Shown piece after piece: positions 46,305 through 58,342 of a DNA stretch of 64,000 nucleotides. The notes under the pieces are model-generated. The model was not told where the DNA came from, did no database searches, and saw only the letters and a list, made by a program, of their open reading frames with translations. Source of the DNA: Pratylenchus scribneri (Eukaryota > Nematoda > Chromadorea > Rhabditida > Pratylenchidae); assembly GCA_030063045.1 (NCBI GenBank), contig JAQSEB010000041.1, forward strand, positions 434,001-498,000. The letters run 5' to 3'. The translations under genes and the position numbers were made by a program. The number at the start of each line of letters is the position of its first letter. Positions within the stretch are counted from its first letter, which is position 1.

Positions 46305-47343
46305 GACCTTAAGTTTATTCGGACCTTAAGTTTTTATTCAGACCTTAAGTTTTAATTCAGACCTTAAGTTTTAATTCAGACCTTAAGTTTTAATTCAGAC
46401 CTTAAGTTTTTATCCGGACCTTAAGTTTTTATTCGGGCCTTAAGTTTTTATTCGGACCTTAAGTTTTTATTCAGACCTTAAGTTTTTATTCAGACCTTAA
46501 GTTTTTATTCGGACCTTAAGTTTTTATTCGGACCTTAAGTTTTTATTCGGACCTTAAGTTTTTATTCATACCTTAAGTTTTTATACAGACCTTAAGTTTT
46601 AATTCAGACCTTAAGTTTTAATTCAGACCTTAAGTTTTAATTCAGACCTTAAGTTTTAATTCAGACCTTAAGTTTTTATTCAGACCTTAAGTTTTTATTC
46701 AGACCTTAAGTTTTTATTCGGACCTTAAGTTTTTATTCGGACCTTAAGTTTTTATTCAGACCTTAAGTTTTTATTCGGACCTTAAGTTTTTATTCGGACC
46801 TTAAGTTTTTATTCATACCTTAAGTTTTTATACAGACCTTAAGTTTTAATTCAGACCTTAAGTTTTAATTCAGACCTTAAGTTTTAATTCAGACCTTAAG
46901 TTTTAATTCAGACCTTAAGTTTTAATTCAGACCTTAAGTTTTAATTCAGACCTTAAGTTTTTATTCGGACCTTAAGTTTTTATTCGGACCTTAAGTTTTT
47001 ATTCATACCTTAAGTTTTAATTCAGACCTTAAGTTTTAATTCAGACCTTAAGTTTTAATTCAGACCTTAAGTTTTTATTCAGACCTTAAGTTTTTATTCA
47101 GACCTTAAGTTTTTATTCGGACCTTAAGTTTTTATTCGGACCTTAAGTTTTTATTCAGACCTTAAGTTTTTATTCGGACCTTAAGTTTTTATTCGGACCT
47201 TAAGTTTTTATTCATACCTTAAGTTTTTATACAGACCTTAAGTTTTAATTCAGACCTTAAGTTTTAATTCAGACCTTAAGTTTTAATTCAGACCTTAAGT
47301 TTTAATTCAGACCTTAAGTTTTAATTCAGACCTTAAGTTTTTA
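46305..47343. repeat. 19-bp minisatellite, unit 1, about 55 monomers
   Basis: Monomer ACCTTAAGTTTTTATTCAG with variants ...TTTAATTCAG, ...TTATTCGG, ...TTATTCAT and ...TTATACAG. The order of variants repeats in blocks of roughly a dozen monomers, so the array has higher-order structure. It begins about 40 bp after TLK exon 4 and ends one base change away from the RING exon acceptor (TTTTTATCAG). Each monomer contains TTTTTATTCAG, a good match to a nematode 3' splice site. Confidence 0.97.
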
Positions 47344-47347
47344 TCAG

Positions 47348-47569
47348 AGTCTTTTTGAATGCGGCAAGGAGGAAATGCGTTGTACAATTTGCCGAGCCGG
47401 AATTGCCGCACTCCGTCATCAAAAGAAAGATGGCGGAAAACAACAGCAAAAATGCGAGGAAATGCATTCTTCAAATCAACCTGCCAATAATGCCAATGTT
47501 TTGCCAACATGTTGGAGAAGGCATTGGCGCAATGCATCATACAGGAAAAGAACTACCGGTGGTGATTGA
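47348..47569 (+). pseudogene. RING last exon, detached copy in unit 2
   Basis: Same exon as 38235-38459 with about a dozen changes and a 3-bp deletion, frame still open ([18 protein letters not shown] ... RTTGGD). It keeps a usable acceptor (TTTTTATCAG) supplied by the last 19-bp monomer. Upstream there is no RING exon 3, only the TLK exons of unit 1. On its own it encodes only the last cysteine pair of a RING. Confidence 0.85.
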
Positions 47570-47711
47570 AGAGGAAAAATTTTGGATGAATTTGAATATG
47601 AAACTGAAATTTTGGATGATGTGAATATGAAATTCGATATCGGTGAAAGAGATTTTTGCCTATTCCTTCCAAATTCCTGCCCTTTTTAATTGATTGTATT
47701 CCACAAAACTA

Positions 47712-47972
47712 CCGTATTTTTCCTAATATTGGCCCCATTTTTTAGGATTTTTAAGGAGAAAAAATGATTTTGTTAGACTTCAGCGAAATAAAAGCCACCT
47801 TTCTAATAGTAGCCTTATTTCCAATAATAGCCCTTTTTCGAGGTCTACCTCTAATAATAACTCTCCATTTGAGAATTTTTAATGAAAAAAAAGTTTTAAA
47901 AAATTTTTTTGCCTCCTTTTAAAAATCTCCGAAAAATAATAACCCTGAGGGCCAATATTAGGAAAAATACGG
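47712..47972. mobile_element. MITE with CCGTATTTTTCC inverted repeats, unit 2
   Basis: Identical in layout to the unit 1 element at 38601; TA on both sides. Confidence 0.85.
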
Positions 47973-48730
47973 TAAATAAAAAAGCACACATACCACCAAC
48001 ATGGATCTCGCCATTTCCTCTCAATCACATAAATTTGCAATTTTGTATATTATTTTATTGATTTTTTTGTGAGCTCTCAACAAATCGCAACCGAAAATTA
48101 ATTCTCTTCTTGTCACTTATTTTAGTAATTATTATTGTAATTTTTTCAATTCTTTTTGTAGTTCAATTTTTCATTTAAATGTTAATAATGAAATTAAAAA
48201 TTATTTCATCTAAAATAAATATTTAATGAGTGAATCTTCTATAGGGAATTTCACATGGTAATGCCAAGTTCGAGTTTTTCGTTCGAATTACTGTATATAG
48301 TCTAGAGTACTGTATAATATATATAAAAAAAGTACAAAAGTGAAAATCAAGTCCAAAAAAATAATTTCCGCTGTTGTGCGAATTCAACATGTGTGCCTGT
48401 GACCCTTAAAATTTTGCAAAAGCTCTCCCCACCCCCCTCAGGGTAGAAATTTTTTGATTAAATCTTCTAGTCTAGCTCTAGAGGTCTAATCACATTATTC
48501 CTTGCTTTGGCCATCCCACAATGAAATATTTGATAATTTTTTTTTATACTTTTATAAATTATAAGTAAAAAAGGATTCAACAAGAAAAAAAAACAAAATT
48601 TATGAATTTATGGAAAATGTATTTAAAAACATAAATTTTGTATGAATTATGAAAGAAATTAAGAAATGGAAACAATTAAGAAGAAAATCAGTACCCTTAG
48701 GTAAAAAATCACAAATAAATTTTGTTGTTT

Positions 48731-51700
48731 TCATCTCACAGTTTGTGTTGTAGCATTCAAATATTTTGGCGTCTTCGTTTGTGCATTCGTCTGGGACCAT
48801 TTTCCCATTTGTTGATAAAGCATCAAAAGGGAGGATTTCACGGATCTATCAAATAAAGATAATAAAAAATGTTATTTAATTATTAGGAAAAAACATTAAA
48901 ATTTTCGAATAAAAAACCCGTAATGCCAAAATAATTATAGCGGTTTAATGGTTTCATTCAAAAACCAAATATACCCAAAATTGGATAGAGGCTGGTCAAA
49001 ACGCATTGAATGGTATATAATTTGGTTATGGTTTGGTCAACAAACAACAATTAAATGGCTTTAAACGGTTTCGGTTTTGTTTTAGAAGAATTAAACCGTT
49101 TTCATTTTACTATTAATAGTCTAAAAACCGGTTTTGTTTTAAACCATTTAAACCGGTTTTGTTTTAAACCATTTAAACCGGTTTTGGTTTTAAACAATTT
49201 AAACCGACTTGGTTTTAAACCATTTAAACCGGTTTTGGTTTTAAACAATTTAAACCGGTTTTAATTTTAAACCATATAAACCTATCTTGGTTTTAAACCA
49301 TTTAAACTGTATTGGTTTCAGCCCATTTAAAATGGTTTTGGTTGGTTTTATACTATTTAAAACGATTTTGGTTTTAAATGGTTTAATTTTGGTTATTCGT
49401 TATTGGTTTAAAACGAAATTAAAATTGGTTAAACCTAAACCAAAACATAATCAATCGATGCGTCTTGAAGAGATCTATCGATTGGGTATAAGGTTTACGA
49501 GTTTATAGGTTTAGTCAAAATTTTTAAACCGTTTAGTTTTTCGACATTTAAATTATTTTTTTCTACATTTTCATAATTTTATTTCCTTCCTCAATGACCT
49601 TGGCAAAATTATATTGCTGACTAGAATTTCCACGGTTAAATCATAAATTCCATTGAATAGTTCCGGATAATTTAGCCACAAATATCGTTGACCATTCATA
49701 CAAACGGACAAAATTCCTTCAAAAAATAATTAATTTATTAGGTAAATTCAAGGACTTTTTTTTACCTTGGATGGATTTGAGTAAAATGTTCGATTCATCC
49801 GTGCTTTCGCCATTCTCCGTAATTGATGATTGGGGTTGATCATTCTAAAAATTATTTCAATTTTTATTTTTTTTTTGGTTAAAATGGAACTCTGGTGAAA
49901 ATTATTTGATAGTTATAAAAACCGTAAATTCTCTATTAGAAGCCTAAAAAGCCTCGGGGTTTCAGATATTCTCCAGGAGGGGGCTTAAAAAAATTTTAAG
50001 GGGTCGCTTTAGCTCAGTGGTAAAAGCTGCCGCACAGACAATAATGCGGTAGTCGCAGGTTCGATTCCTGCTAGCGGCAGGAATTTTCCCATCCGAAGCC
50101 CAATCAAGGCTTTCCATCCCTTCATGGGTCAGCTAAATTGGTAGCCGCGGGGGTTTTGAAAAATTTAGCGGTCTCGGGTTCGAATCCGCTCAAGAGAAAA
50201 ATATTTTTTCAAATGGATTTTTACATATTCTACAGTAAAGTTCAGAAGGTGAAATACTGTCATTTAAAAAATATGAGGTATATCAATGCGTTAATCTGTC
50301 TATTAATTAATTTTTTTAAACCAAATTTATTAGAATTTTACTAGATTTTATTTTGCTAAATTTAATTGAAAATCCAAACCTTTAATTGGGATTTCACAAA
50401 TTCAATCCATCCCATAATTGTACTGTAGATTGTGAACAATATTAAATTGGAGCCCTCAATGGCTTTGTCAAAATTCCGTGGCCATCGATTGACCAAGAAT
50501 TGGGCCAACACACTTGGAATTGATTCAAATTTTTCCTCCGCCTCTTGCCGTAGAAATTTTCCAACCAATTCAGTCAAACATTCGGAAATGGCAATTTGAA
50601 AGTTTTCATATTCTAAAAATTAATATTGGGAATTGGGTAAATTCCGGAATTTACTAGGTGAGATGCTAGGCTAGAAAATTTTTAAAATCTCGGATTTTAG
50701 GTCACCCAAAATTTGAGAACAGGCTCATTCGACTCGTCATGGTCGATTTAGTCCATGAAATTTTAATTTCAGACCCGAAATAACGTTTAGGTAAAAGTTA
50801 GTAAATCGAAACCGGTTCGGGTTTAAACAACTGGTTCAACTTTTCAAAATAAGCTCAAATCGGTTTAAAATTGAAATTTCATAGACTAAATCGACTATTG
50901 CGAATCGAATGAGCCTATTTTCGAGTCTGTATTAAGTCTGGAAGCCGAGATTTCCAGAAATTTACTAGGCCAGCATCTATTAAGTTAAGGAATTTTACTA
51001 ATTTCCAACTAAAATAAATCATTTTGAAATGAATACCAATTAATTCGGTGCAAATCTCCAACACAAAATACACATTCGTTTGTTCCACCGCCGATTGACA
51101 CAACGTTTGGGCAATTTGTGCAAATTCTTCTTTTGTAAATTGATCGGCTTTTTGTCGTATTATTGGCTCTTTAAAATTGAGAAATTTTATTAGCAATTTT
51201 TAAGGAAAATAATTTAAATGGCGAGAAAAGATTATAGCTCTGTTCAATGGTTTATTCTAGACCCCTAAACCCATAAATTTTATACCCAATCGACAAATCT
51301 GGTCGAATACATCATTTGATATTGGTTTGGGTTTAACGAATTCTAATATAGTTTTGAAACATTAAACCAAAACCGGTTTAAACCGTTTAAAACGAAAATG
51401 TACGGTTTAAAACCCATTAATTGTGGACCAAACCATAACCAAATTATATACCATTCAATGCGTTTTGACCAGCTCTATCCAATTTTGGGTATATTTGGTT
51501 TGTGAATGTGCGGGACATACCACATTGAACCGCTTTTTGTCCAAATTAAATGCTATCCAAATTTTTAATAATTGAATGAATTTACTAATGCCAGCAAGTG
51601 AGATGGACGCATCCTCATTGGAAATTGAAATTTGTTCTAATGCATCCGATAAAGTAATCTCTGATTCGGGGGCCACGGTTGTTCTGGCTTCTCGTTGTTT

Positions 51701-51820
51701 TCGATTTCTATTTGGAGAATTGCCCAGCGCCGATTGAATGGTGCCAAGGAATCGCTTGTCCCGATCTCTGTTTTGTGTTCCGGCGCCAGCGGGTTTTCTC
51801 GTTGGAGATTCTTTTGACAT
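48731..51820 (-). CDS. MIF4G-domain protein, unit 2
   Basis: Exons 51586-51820, 51037-51168, 50380-50612, 49766-49844, 49599-49716 and 48731-48845. The predicted protein appears identical to that of unit 1. No lesions. Introns also match, including the tRNA-like sequences and the AAACCGG repeats. Confidence 0.75.
48938..49533. repeat. Expanded AAACCGG-family repeat, unit 2
   Basis: Copy of 39830-40425, with the same internal series of TTTAAACCGGTTTTGGTTTT units, so the expansion predates the unit 1/2 duplication. Confidence 0.8.
50003..50080 (+). other. tRNA-like sequence, unit 2
   Basis: Identical to 40895-40972, including the 10-base anticodon loop. Unit 3 lacks it. Confidence 0.5.
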
Positions 51821-51998
51821 TTTTTTTCTGTTAAAAACTGGCCTAAATCTATTAAGTGGTAAAAGAATGTATTTAAAAATATTCAAATCTGGTAAAATAA
51901 TTTGATTTCCATGTTAAACATTTTTGAAAATGAAATAGACAAATTTTATGAGAAATTTTATCAAGCAAAATAAAATAAGTGAAAACAAATGGGATCAT

Positions 51999-52639
51999 TA
52001 GGGACCGGATTTATATGATTTTAATTTTTTACTGATTTTGATAGACTTTTATGTCATTATATCGACATTTTTCGGTAATTTTTGCCCTTTTCGAAAATAT
52101 TTTTAAGCAATATTTTTTAAAATTTAGAAAAAAAAAAGTAAAATTTTTTTAAGATTTTGACAATTTTTGAAAAAAAATGATGAAAAATTGATTAGCGAAA
52201 TTATTTGGAAAAAAAATATGAAAAACTAATTTTGGCAATTTTTGAATGAAAAATTAATTTTGGCAATTTTAGAATGAAAAATTAATTTTGAAAGAACAAT
52301 TAATTTTGGCAATTTTTGAAAGAAAAATTAATTTTGACACTTTTTGAAACAAAAATAATGAAAAATTAATTTTGGCAATTTTTGAAAGAAAAATTAATTT
52401 TGACACTTTTTGAAACAAAAATATTGAAAAATTAATTTTGGCAATTTTTGAAAGAAAAATTAATTTTGACAATTTTCGAAAAAAAAATAATGAAAAAATA
52501 ATTTTGGCAATTTTTGAAAAAAAATAATGAAAAATTTGATTTTGAAAACTTTTTAGAAAAATTTATTGATCGCTAAAAAATTTCTTTTATTTTTTTGAAA
52601 ATTTTCATCTTGTTTTTCTCTATATAAATCCGATCCCTA
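51999..52639. mobile_element. hAT-like MITE, unit 2
   Basis: Copy of 42891-43531 with the same ends and internal tandem. Confidence 0.7.
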
Positions 52640-53019
52640 GTGACCAAAAAATGTCCAAATGTAAGAAAAATATGTGAAAATATATAATGATATCAATATT
52701 GTGTGTCAAAAATAAGTCCATCCTGGGATATATTCGAATATTCATTAACCCGCCTCGTTGATTGGTTCAAGTGTAAATAAGAGTAAATATTTTTGAGCCT
52801 TCTTCCATTGTCCTTTATTTTTCGGTATTTTCTTATTGAAGTGTAAACTGAAAAGTGAAACCTGTGAATCATTGAAATCGAAGATTATCAGACCCGCGCA
52901 TTTCGTACTAAATTATTCAGATTTAAATTCACAAATACATTAAAACAATTTACGGTGCAAAAGTAATCACCATTGGGGCCCTGTCCATCATTTGCGGTGA
53001 TCTAATTTTGATAATCATT

Positions 53020-53486
53020 TTAATAATCTAGTCTAGTGAAAAAAAAAACCGTGAACATAATGCGACCCTGATCATCCAAAAGCAATCGTTGCATTTGACG
53101 ACGGCGCCCCGTCGAAGCAGCATTGATGACATGATCATTGACGAACTCAAAGAATGGCATGCTATGAAAAATAAAAAAAAAATTAATGATATTTTAAAAA
53201 ATGCAAACTCCAGTTGGGTAGCCGTCAAAATTTGATAAGGATTCGCAAAATTCGCTCCCCCAATGGTCAACTGAAAAATTAATGTATTCTATATGAGATA
53301 AAATTATAAGTAAACAATAGTTATGCTGGCAGGTGGATTGCTATCATCAAAGTAAGCATCAATGAACTCATCCAAGACATTTCGAACTGTGCGTGTGTGT
53401 GACCCATCGAAATGGACATCACTATTATCGCTTCGAGTCGGTGAACCGGTTGAATCAGCTGGAGCCTTATTATTCGCAGAAGCCAT
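53020..53486 (-). CDS. Small protein of unknown function, unit 2
   Basis: Exons 53316-53486, 53209-53270 and 53020-53161, equivalent to the unit 1 gene at 43912-44378 and apparently identical in protein sequence. Confidence 0.6.
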
Positions 53487-54252
53487 TATTGAATATAAAT
53501 TGGATTTATAAATGCTCTGTAAATTAGCAAATAATCATTAATCAGTCGTAAGAAGATGTATGTAATTAATAATAATAAGTATTAATCATTCATTAGGGAG
53601 CGCATTTTTAGGTTTTGTTGAGACCTATTTTTTGTTAGCATCATCAGATTTGATGTGAAAGTGCATAACTTTTTAAGCATTTTGTTTTTTTTGTTACTTG
53701 CTTTAGCACTTATTTGTGGGAAAATTTCATTGTAAAAAATGGAATAAAAATCCAAAAATTATCAAGAATTTTTGGCAAATTTCACGAAAAAAAACCTAAA
53801 TACGCATCTGGCTCAGGTATTTTACTTTTTTGCGACCTAAAAATTCGGCAATATAATCTTCTTCTCATTAAATAAATAAAATTAGCTTCGGCACTAAATA
53901 TTCAAATTTATAGAAAAAAACGGCAAGCATAAAATGCTGTTTTTCCTTCCCGCTTCCCTCCCATAAAAATAAAGGAGAATTTGTTTGCAAATTGAATTCT
54001 CACTCAAAATTGATGTTCTATCAAAATCAGAAAATTTATCCTACACTATATCATTTCTGTTTTTATGTCTCGCTTATTATATTTCGTCTTTTCTATGTAC
54101 TCAATTGGTTTTGGTTAGTGAAGTTAGAGACCGAGTTAAATGGGCAATTAGTTTTTTTGTTTGGGATTTGGGTTTAGTTAAAGGTTTTGGTTCAGCAAGA
54201 AACTCAATCTCAATGCCATTAAACACATAAATAATTTGGAATAATTTCAGAG

Positions 54253-55370
54253 ATGACTGATGCATCAGATCAAATGTCTGTGATAAATAAAATCGAAGAT
54301 CCAAAGCCAGCAGGCTTCAATGAATATGAGATGGAAAAACAACGCTTTAACACGGGTCCTTGCGCAAGCAAAACTTTCCCTGCACAATTTGTGAGTTTTT
54401 TGATTAAAATACATAAAATAATCAAAAAAATTTAGAATATGGTGACCGGTGGTTCCCAAATGGTAGAGTCCATACAACAACAAAATAGAGTGCGCACAAT
54501 TCTCCGGAAGAACAACCAATGAACTTGGCCAATTTGGCGCCCCAACCACAAATATCCAGCAATGACTCTTCAAATCTCAGTTCCGACAAAGAATTGGAAA
54601 TTGTTTTGATCAACACAACAAAGGGCGGCGGTGGCAGTTCATCAAGTCAACCATTTGCGGAGATTAAAGGCCATGGTCGAAAGAGGAAAAGGCTTGAATT
54701 CAAAAGTGAGGCAACGCCACGGCCGGGAGAGCACAAAAATGATCGGAAAATTACGGATTATATTCGAGTAATTCTAGGCGTAAATTTTACATAAAAACGT
54801 ATTTTTCAGGTAAAGACAAGCCCGAAACGGCCAAATGTGAACTTTCCGAACACAAATGGGAACAGTTTAAGCAATGATGGAGTGCAGGTTTATTTTATAA
54901 TTAACCGAAAAATAAATTATTATTGGTTTAAGCTAACTCCTCTCTGCACTTCCCCAATACAATGTTTCCAGCAGAATAACCAAAACCAACAACAACAACA
55001 ATTGCAACATCAAATTGCGGTGGCAACAAAGCCCAGCAACCAAAACATTACGGCGTATTCCTCAACTTCAAGTGACTCAAACCAAAGCCCACCTTCCAAC
55101 AACACAAAAACCGAGCGAGGAGTTCAAACAAGCGAAATTTTAATTGTTGACCACCAAATGGAAATGGGAACCGGAAAATCGGCAGCGGCGGTGGTGGACG
55201 AGAAAAAGACCAACACAAATGCCAGCGAAGTTGAAGCCCTGATGAGGGCCAATGCCGAATTGAAGCAAACAAATTCGGAATTGAAACAAACGCTGGAGAG
55301 GAAGGTCCAAGCCAGCAAGGAGACAATTATGCGATTGCTGATTGAACAATCCAGAATGCAAAGGAAACAG
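54253..55370 (+). CDS. tlk: Tousled-like kinase N-terminal exons, unit 2 (open, no kinase domain)
   Basis: Exons 54253-54390, 54489-54767, 54810-54887 and 54972-55370. It matches unit 1 except for a few bases: CAA instead of TAA keeps the coiled coil open (SELKQTLERKVQASKETIMR), and one Ser is Asn (KPSNQN). The kinase domain is absent; after exon 4 comes the 19-bp array and the RING exon at 56949. Exon 4 ends in phase 0 and the RING exon begins in phase 0, so splicing would yield a TLK-N/RING-C chimera of about 370 residues. Whether it is transcribed cannot be told from sequence. Confidence 0.75.
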
Positions 55371-55411
55371 GTTTTAATTTATAACTTATAAAACAAACTT
55401 ATAAATTTTTG

Positions 55412-56944
55412 GACCTTAAGTTTATTCGGACCTTAAGTTTTTATTCAGACCTTAAGTTTTAATTCAGACCTTAAGTTTTAATTCAGACCTTAAGTTTTAA
55501 TTCAGACCTTAAGTTTTTATCCGGACCTTAAGTTTTTATTCGGGCCTTAAGTTTTTATTCGGACCTTAAGTTTTTATTCAGACCTTAAGTTTTTATTCAG
55601 ACCTTAAGTTTTTATTCGGACCTTAAGTTTTTATTCGGACCTTAAGTTTTTATTCAGACCTTAAGTTTTTATTCGGACCTTAAGTTTTTATTCGGACCTT
55701 AAGTTTTTATTCATACCTTAAGTTTTTATACAGACCTTAAGTTTTAATTCAGACCTTAAGTTTTAATTCAGACCTTAAGTTTTAATTCAGACCTTAAGTT
55801 TTAATTCAGACCTTAAGTTTTTATTCAGACCTTAAGTTTTTATTCAGACCTTAAGTTTTTATTCGGACCTTAAGTTTTTATTCGGACCTTAAGTTTTTAT
55901 TCAGACCTTAAGTTTTTATTCGGACCTTAAGTTTTTATTCGGACCTTAAGTTTTTATTCATACCTTAAGTTTTTATACAGACCTTAAGTTTTAATTCAGA
56001 CCTTAAGTTTTAATTCAGACCTTAAGTTTTAATTCAGACCTTAAGTTTTAATTCAGACCTTAAGTTTTAATTCAGACCTTAAGTTTTAATTCAGACCTTA
56101 AGTTTTTATTCGGACCTTAAGTTTTTATTCGGACCTTAAGTTTTTATTCATACCTTAAGTTTTTATACAGACCTTAAGTTTTAATTCAGACCTTAAGTTT
56201 TAATTCAGACCTTAAGTTTTAATTCAGACCTTAAGTTTTAATTCAGACCTTAAGTTTTTATTCAGACCTTAAGTTTTTATTCGGACCTTAAGTTTTTATT
56301 CAGACCTTAAGTTTTTATTCGGACCTTAAGTTTTTATTCGGACCTTAAGTTTTTATTCATACCTTAAGTTTTTATACAGACCTTAAGTTTTAATTCAGAC
56401 CTTAAGTTTTAATTCAGACCTTAAGTTTTAATTCAGACCTTAAGTTTTAATTCATACCTTAAGTTTTAATTCAGACCTTAAGTTTTAATTCAGACCTTAA
56501 GTTTTAATTCAGACCTTAAGTTTTTATTCAGACCTTAAGTTTTTATTCAGACCTTAAGTTTTTATTCGGACCTTAAGTTTTTATTCGGACCTTAAGTTTT
56601 TATTCATACCTTAAGTTTTAATTCAGACCTTAAGTTTTAATTCAGACCTTAAGTTTTAATTCAGACCTTAAGTTTTTATTCAGACCTTAAGTTTTTATTC
56701 AGACCTTAAGTTTTTATTCGGACCTTAAGTTTTTATTCGGACCTTAAGTTTTTATTCAGACCTTAAGTTTTTATTCGGACCTTAAGTTTTTATTCGGACC
56801 TTAAGTTTTTATTCATACCTTAAGTTTTTATACAGACCTTAAGTTTTAATTCAGACCTTAAGTTTTAATTCAGACCTTAAGTTTTAATTCAGACCTTAAG
56901 TTTTAATTCAGACCTTAAGTTTTAATTCAGACCTTAAGTTTTTA
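55412..56944. repeat. 19-bp minisatellite, unit 2, about 80 monomers
   Basis: Same monomer and variants as 46305-47343, about 500 bp longer, the extra length being additional copies of the same variant series. Confidence 0.97.
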
Positions 56945-56948
56945 TCAG

Positions 56949-57170
56949 AGTCTTTTTGAATGCGGCAAGGAGGAAATGCGTTGTACAATTTGCCGAGCCG
57001 GAATTGCCGCACTCCGTCATCAAAAGAAAGATGGCGGAAAACAACAGCAAAAATGCGAGGAAATGCATTCTTCAAATCAACCTGCCAATAATGCCAATGT
57101 TTTGCCAACATGTTGGAGAAGGCATTGGCGCAATGCATCATACAGGAAAAGAACTACCGGTGGTGATTGA
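56949..57170 (+). pseudogene. RING last exon, detached copy in unit 3
   Basis: Identical to the unit 2 copy, with the same minisatellite-derived acceptor TTTTTATCAG. It lies downstream of the open TLK copy. Confidence 0.85.
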
Positions 57171-57312
57171 AGAGGAAAAATTTTGGATGAATTTGAATAT
57201 GAAACTGAAATTTTGGATGATGTGAATATGAAATTCGATATCGGTGAAAGAGATTTTTGCCTATTCCTTCCAAATTCCTGCCCTTTTTAATTGATTGTAT
57301 TCCACAAAACTA

Positions 57313-57573
57313 CCGTATTTTTCCTAATATTGGCCCCATTTTTTAGGATTTTTAAGGAGAAAAAATGATTTTGTTAGACTTCAGCGAAATAAAAGCCACC
57401 TTTCTAATAGTAGCCTTATTTCCAATAATAGCCCTTTTTCGAGGTCTACCTCTAATAATAACTCTCCATTTGAGAATTTTTAATGAAAAAAAAGTTTTAA
57501 AAAATTTTTTTGCCTCCTTTTAAAAATCTCCGAAAAATAATAACCCTGAGGGCCAATATTAGGAAAAATACGG
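57313..57573. mobile_element. MITE with CCGTATTTTTCC inverted repeats, unit 3
   Basis: Third copy of the element at 38601, carried by the segmental duplication. Confidence 0.85.
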
Positions 57574-58342
57574 TAAATAAAAAAGCACACATACCACCAA
57601 CATGGATCTCGCCATTTCCTCTCAATCACATAAATTTGCAATTTTGTATATTATTTTATTGATTTTTTTGTGAGCTCTCAACAAATCGCAACCGAAAATT
57701 AATTCTCTTCTTGTCACTTATTTTAGTAATTATTATTGTAATTTTTTCAATTCTTTTTGTAGTTCAATTTTTCATTTAAATGTTAATAATGAAATTAAAA
57801 ATTATTTCATCTAAAATAAATATTTAATGAGTGAATCTTCTATAGGGAATTTCACATGGTAATGCCAAGTTCGAGTTTTTCGTTCGAATTACTGTATATA
57901 GTCTAGAGTACTGTATAATATATATAAAAAAAGTACAAAAGTGAAAATCAAGTCCAAAAAAATAATTTCCGCTGTTGTGCGAATTCAACATGTGTGCCTG
58001 TGACCCTTAAAATTTTGCAAAAGCTCTCCCCACCCCCCTCAGGGTAGAAATTTTTTGATTAAATCTTCTAGTCTAGCTCTAGAGGTCTAATCACATTATT
58101 CCTTGCTTTGGCCATCCCACAATGAAATATTTGATAATTTTTTTTTATACTTTTATAAATTATAAGTAAAAAAGGATTCAACAAGAAAAAAAAACAAAAT
58201 TTATGAATTTATGGAAAATGTATTTAAAAACATAAATTTTGTATGAATTATGAAAGAAATTAAGAAATGGAAAATTGGAAACAATTAAGAAGAAAATCAG
58301 TAGTACCCTTAGGTAAAAAATCACAAATAAATTTTGTTGTTT

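Larger units (their letters stand above)
38235..47347. repeat. Tandem segmental duplication, unit 1
   Basis: About 9.1 kb: RING last exon, MIF4G gene (minus), small gene (minus), TLK exons 1-4 (plus), 19-bp minisatellite. Nearly identical to unit 2 from about 38.55 kb to 46.3 kb, but its RING exon differs from that of units 2 and 3. The left border sits at or near the 3' splice site of the RING intron. Confidence 0.95.
47348..56948. repeat. Tandem segmental duplication, unit 2
   Basis: About 9.6 kb, longer than unit 1 only because its 19-bp array is longer. The RING exon is identical to unit 3; the body from about 48.7 kb is nearly identical to unit 1. Confidence 0.95.
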
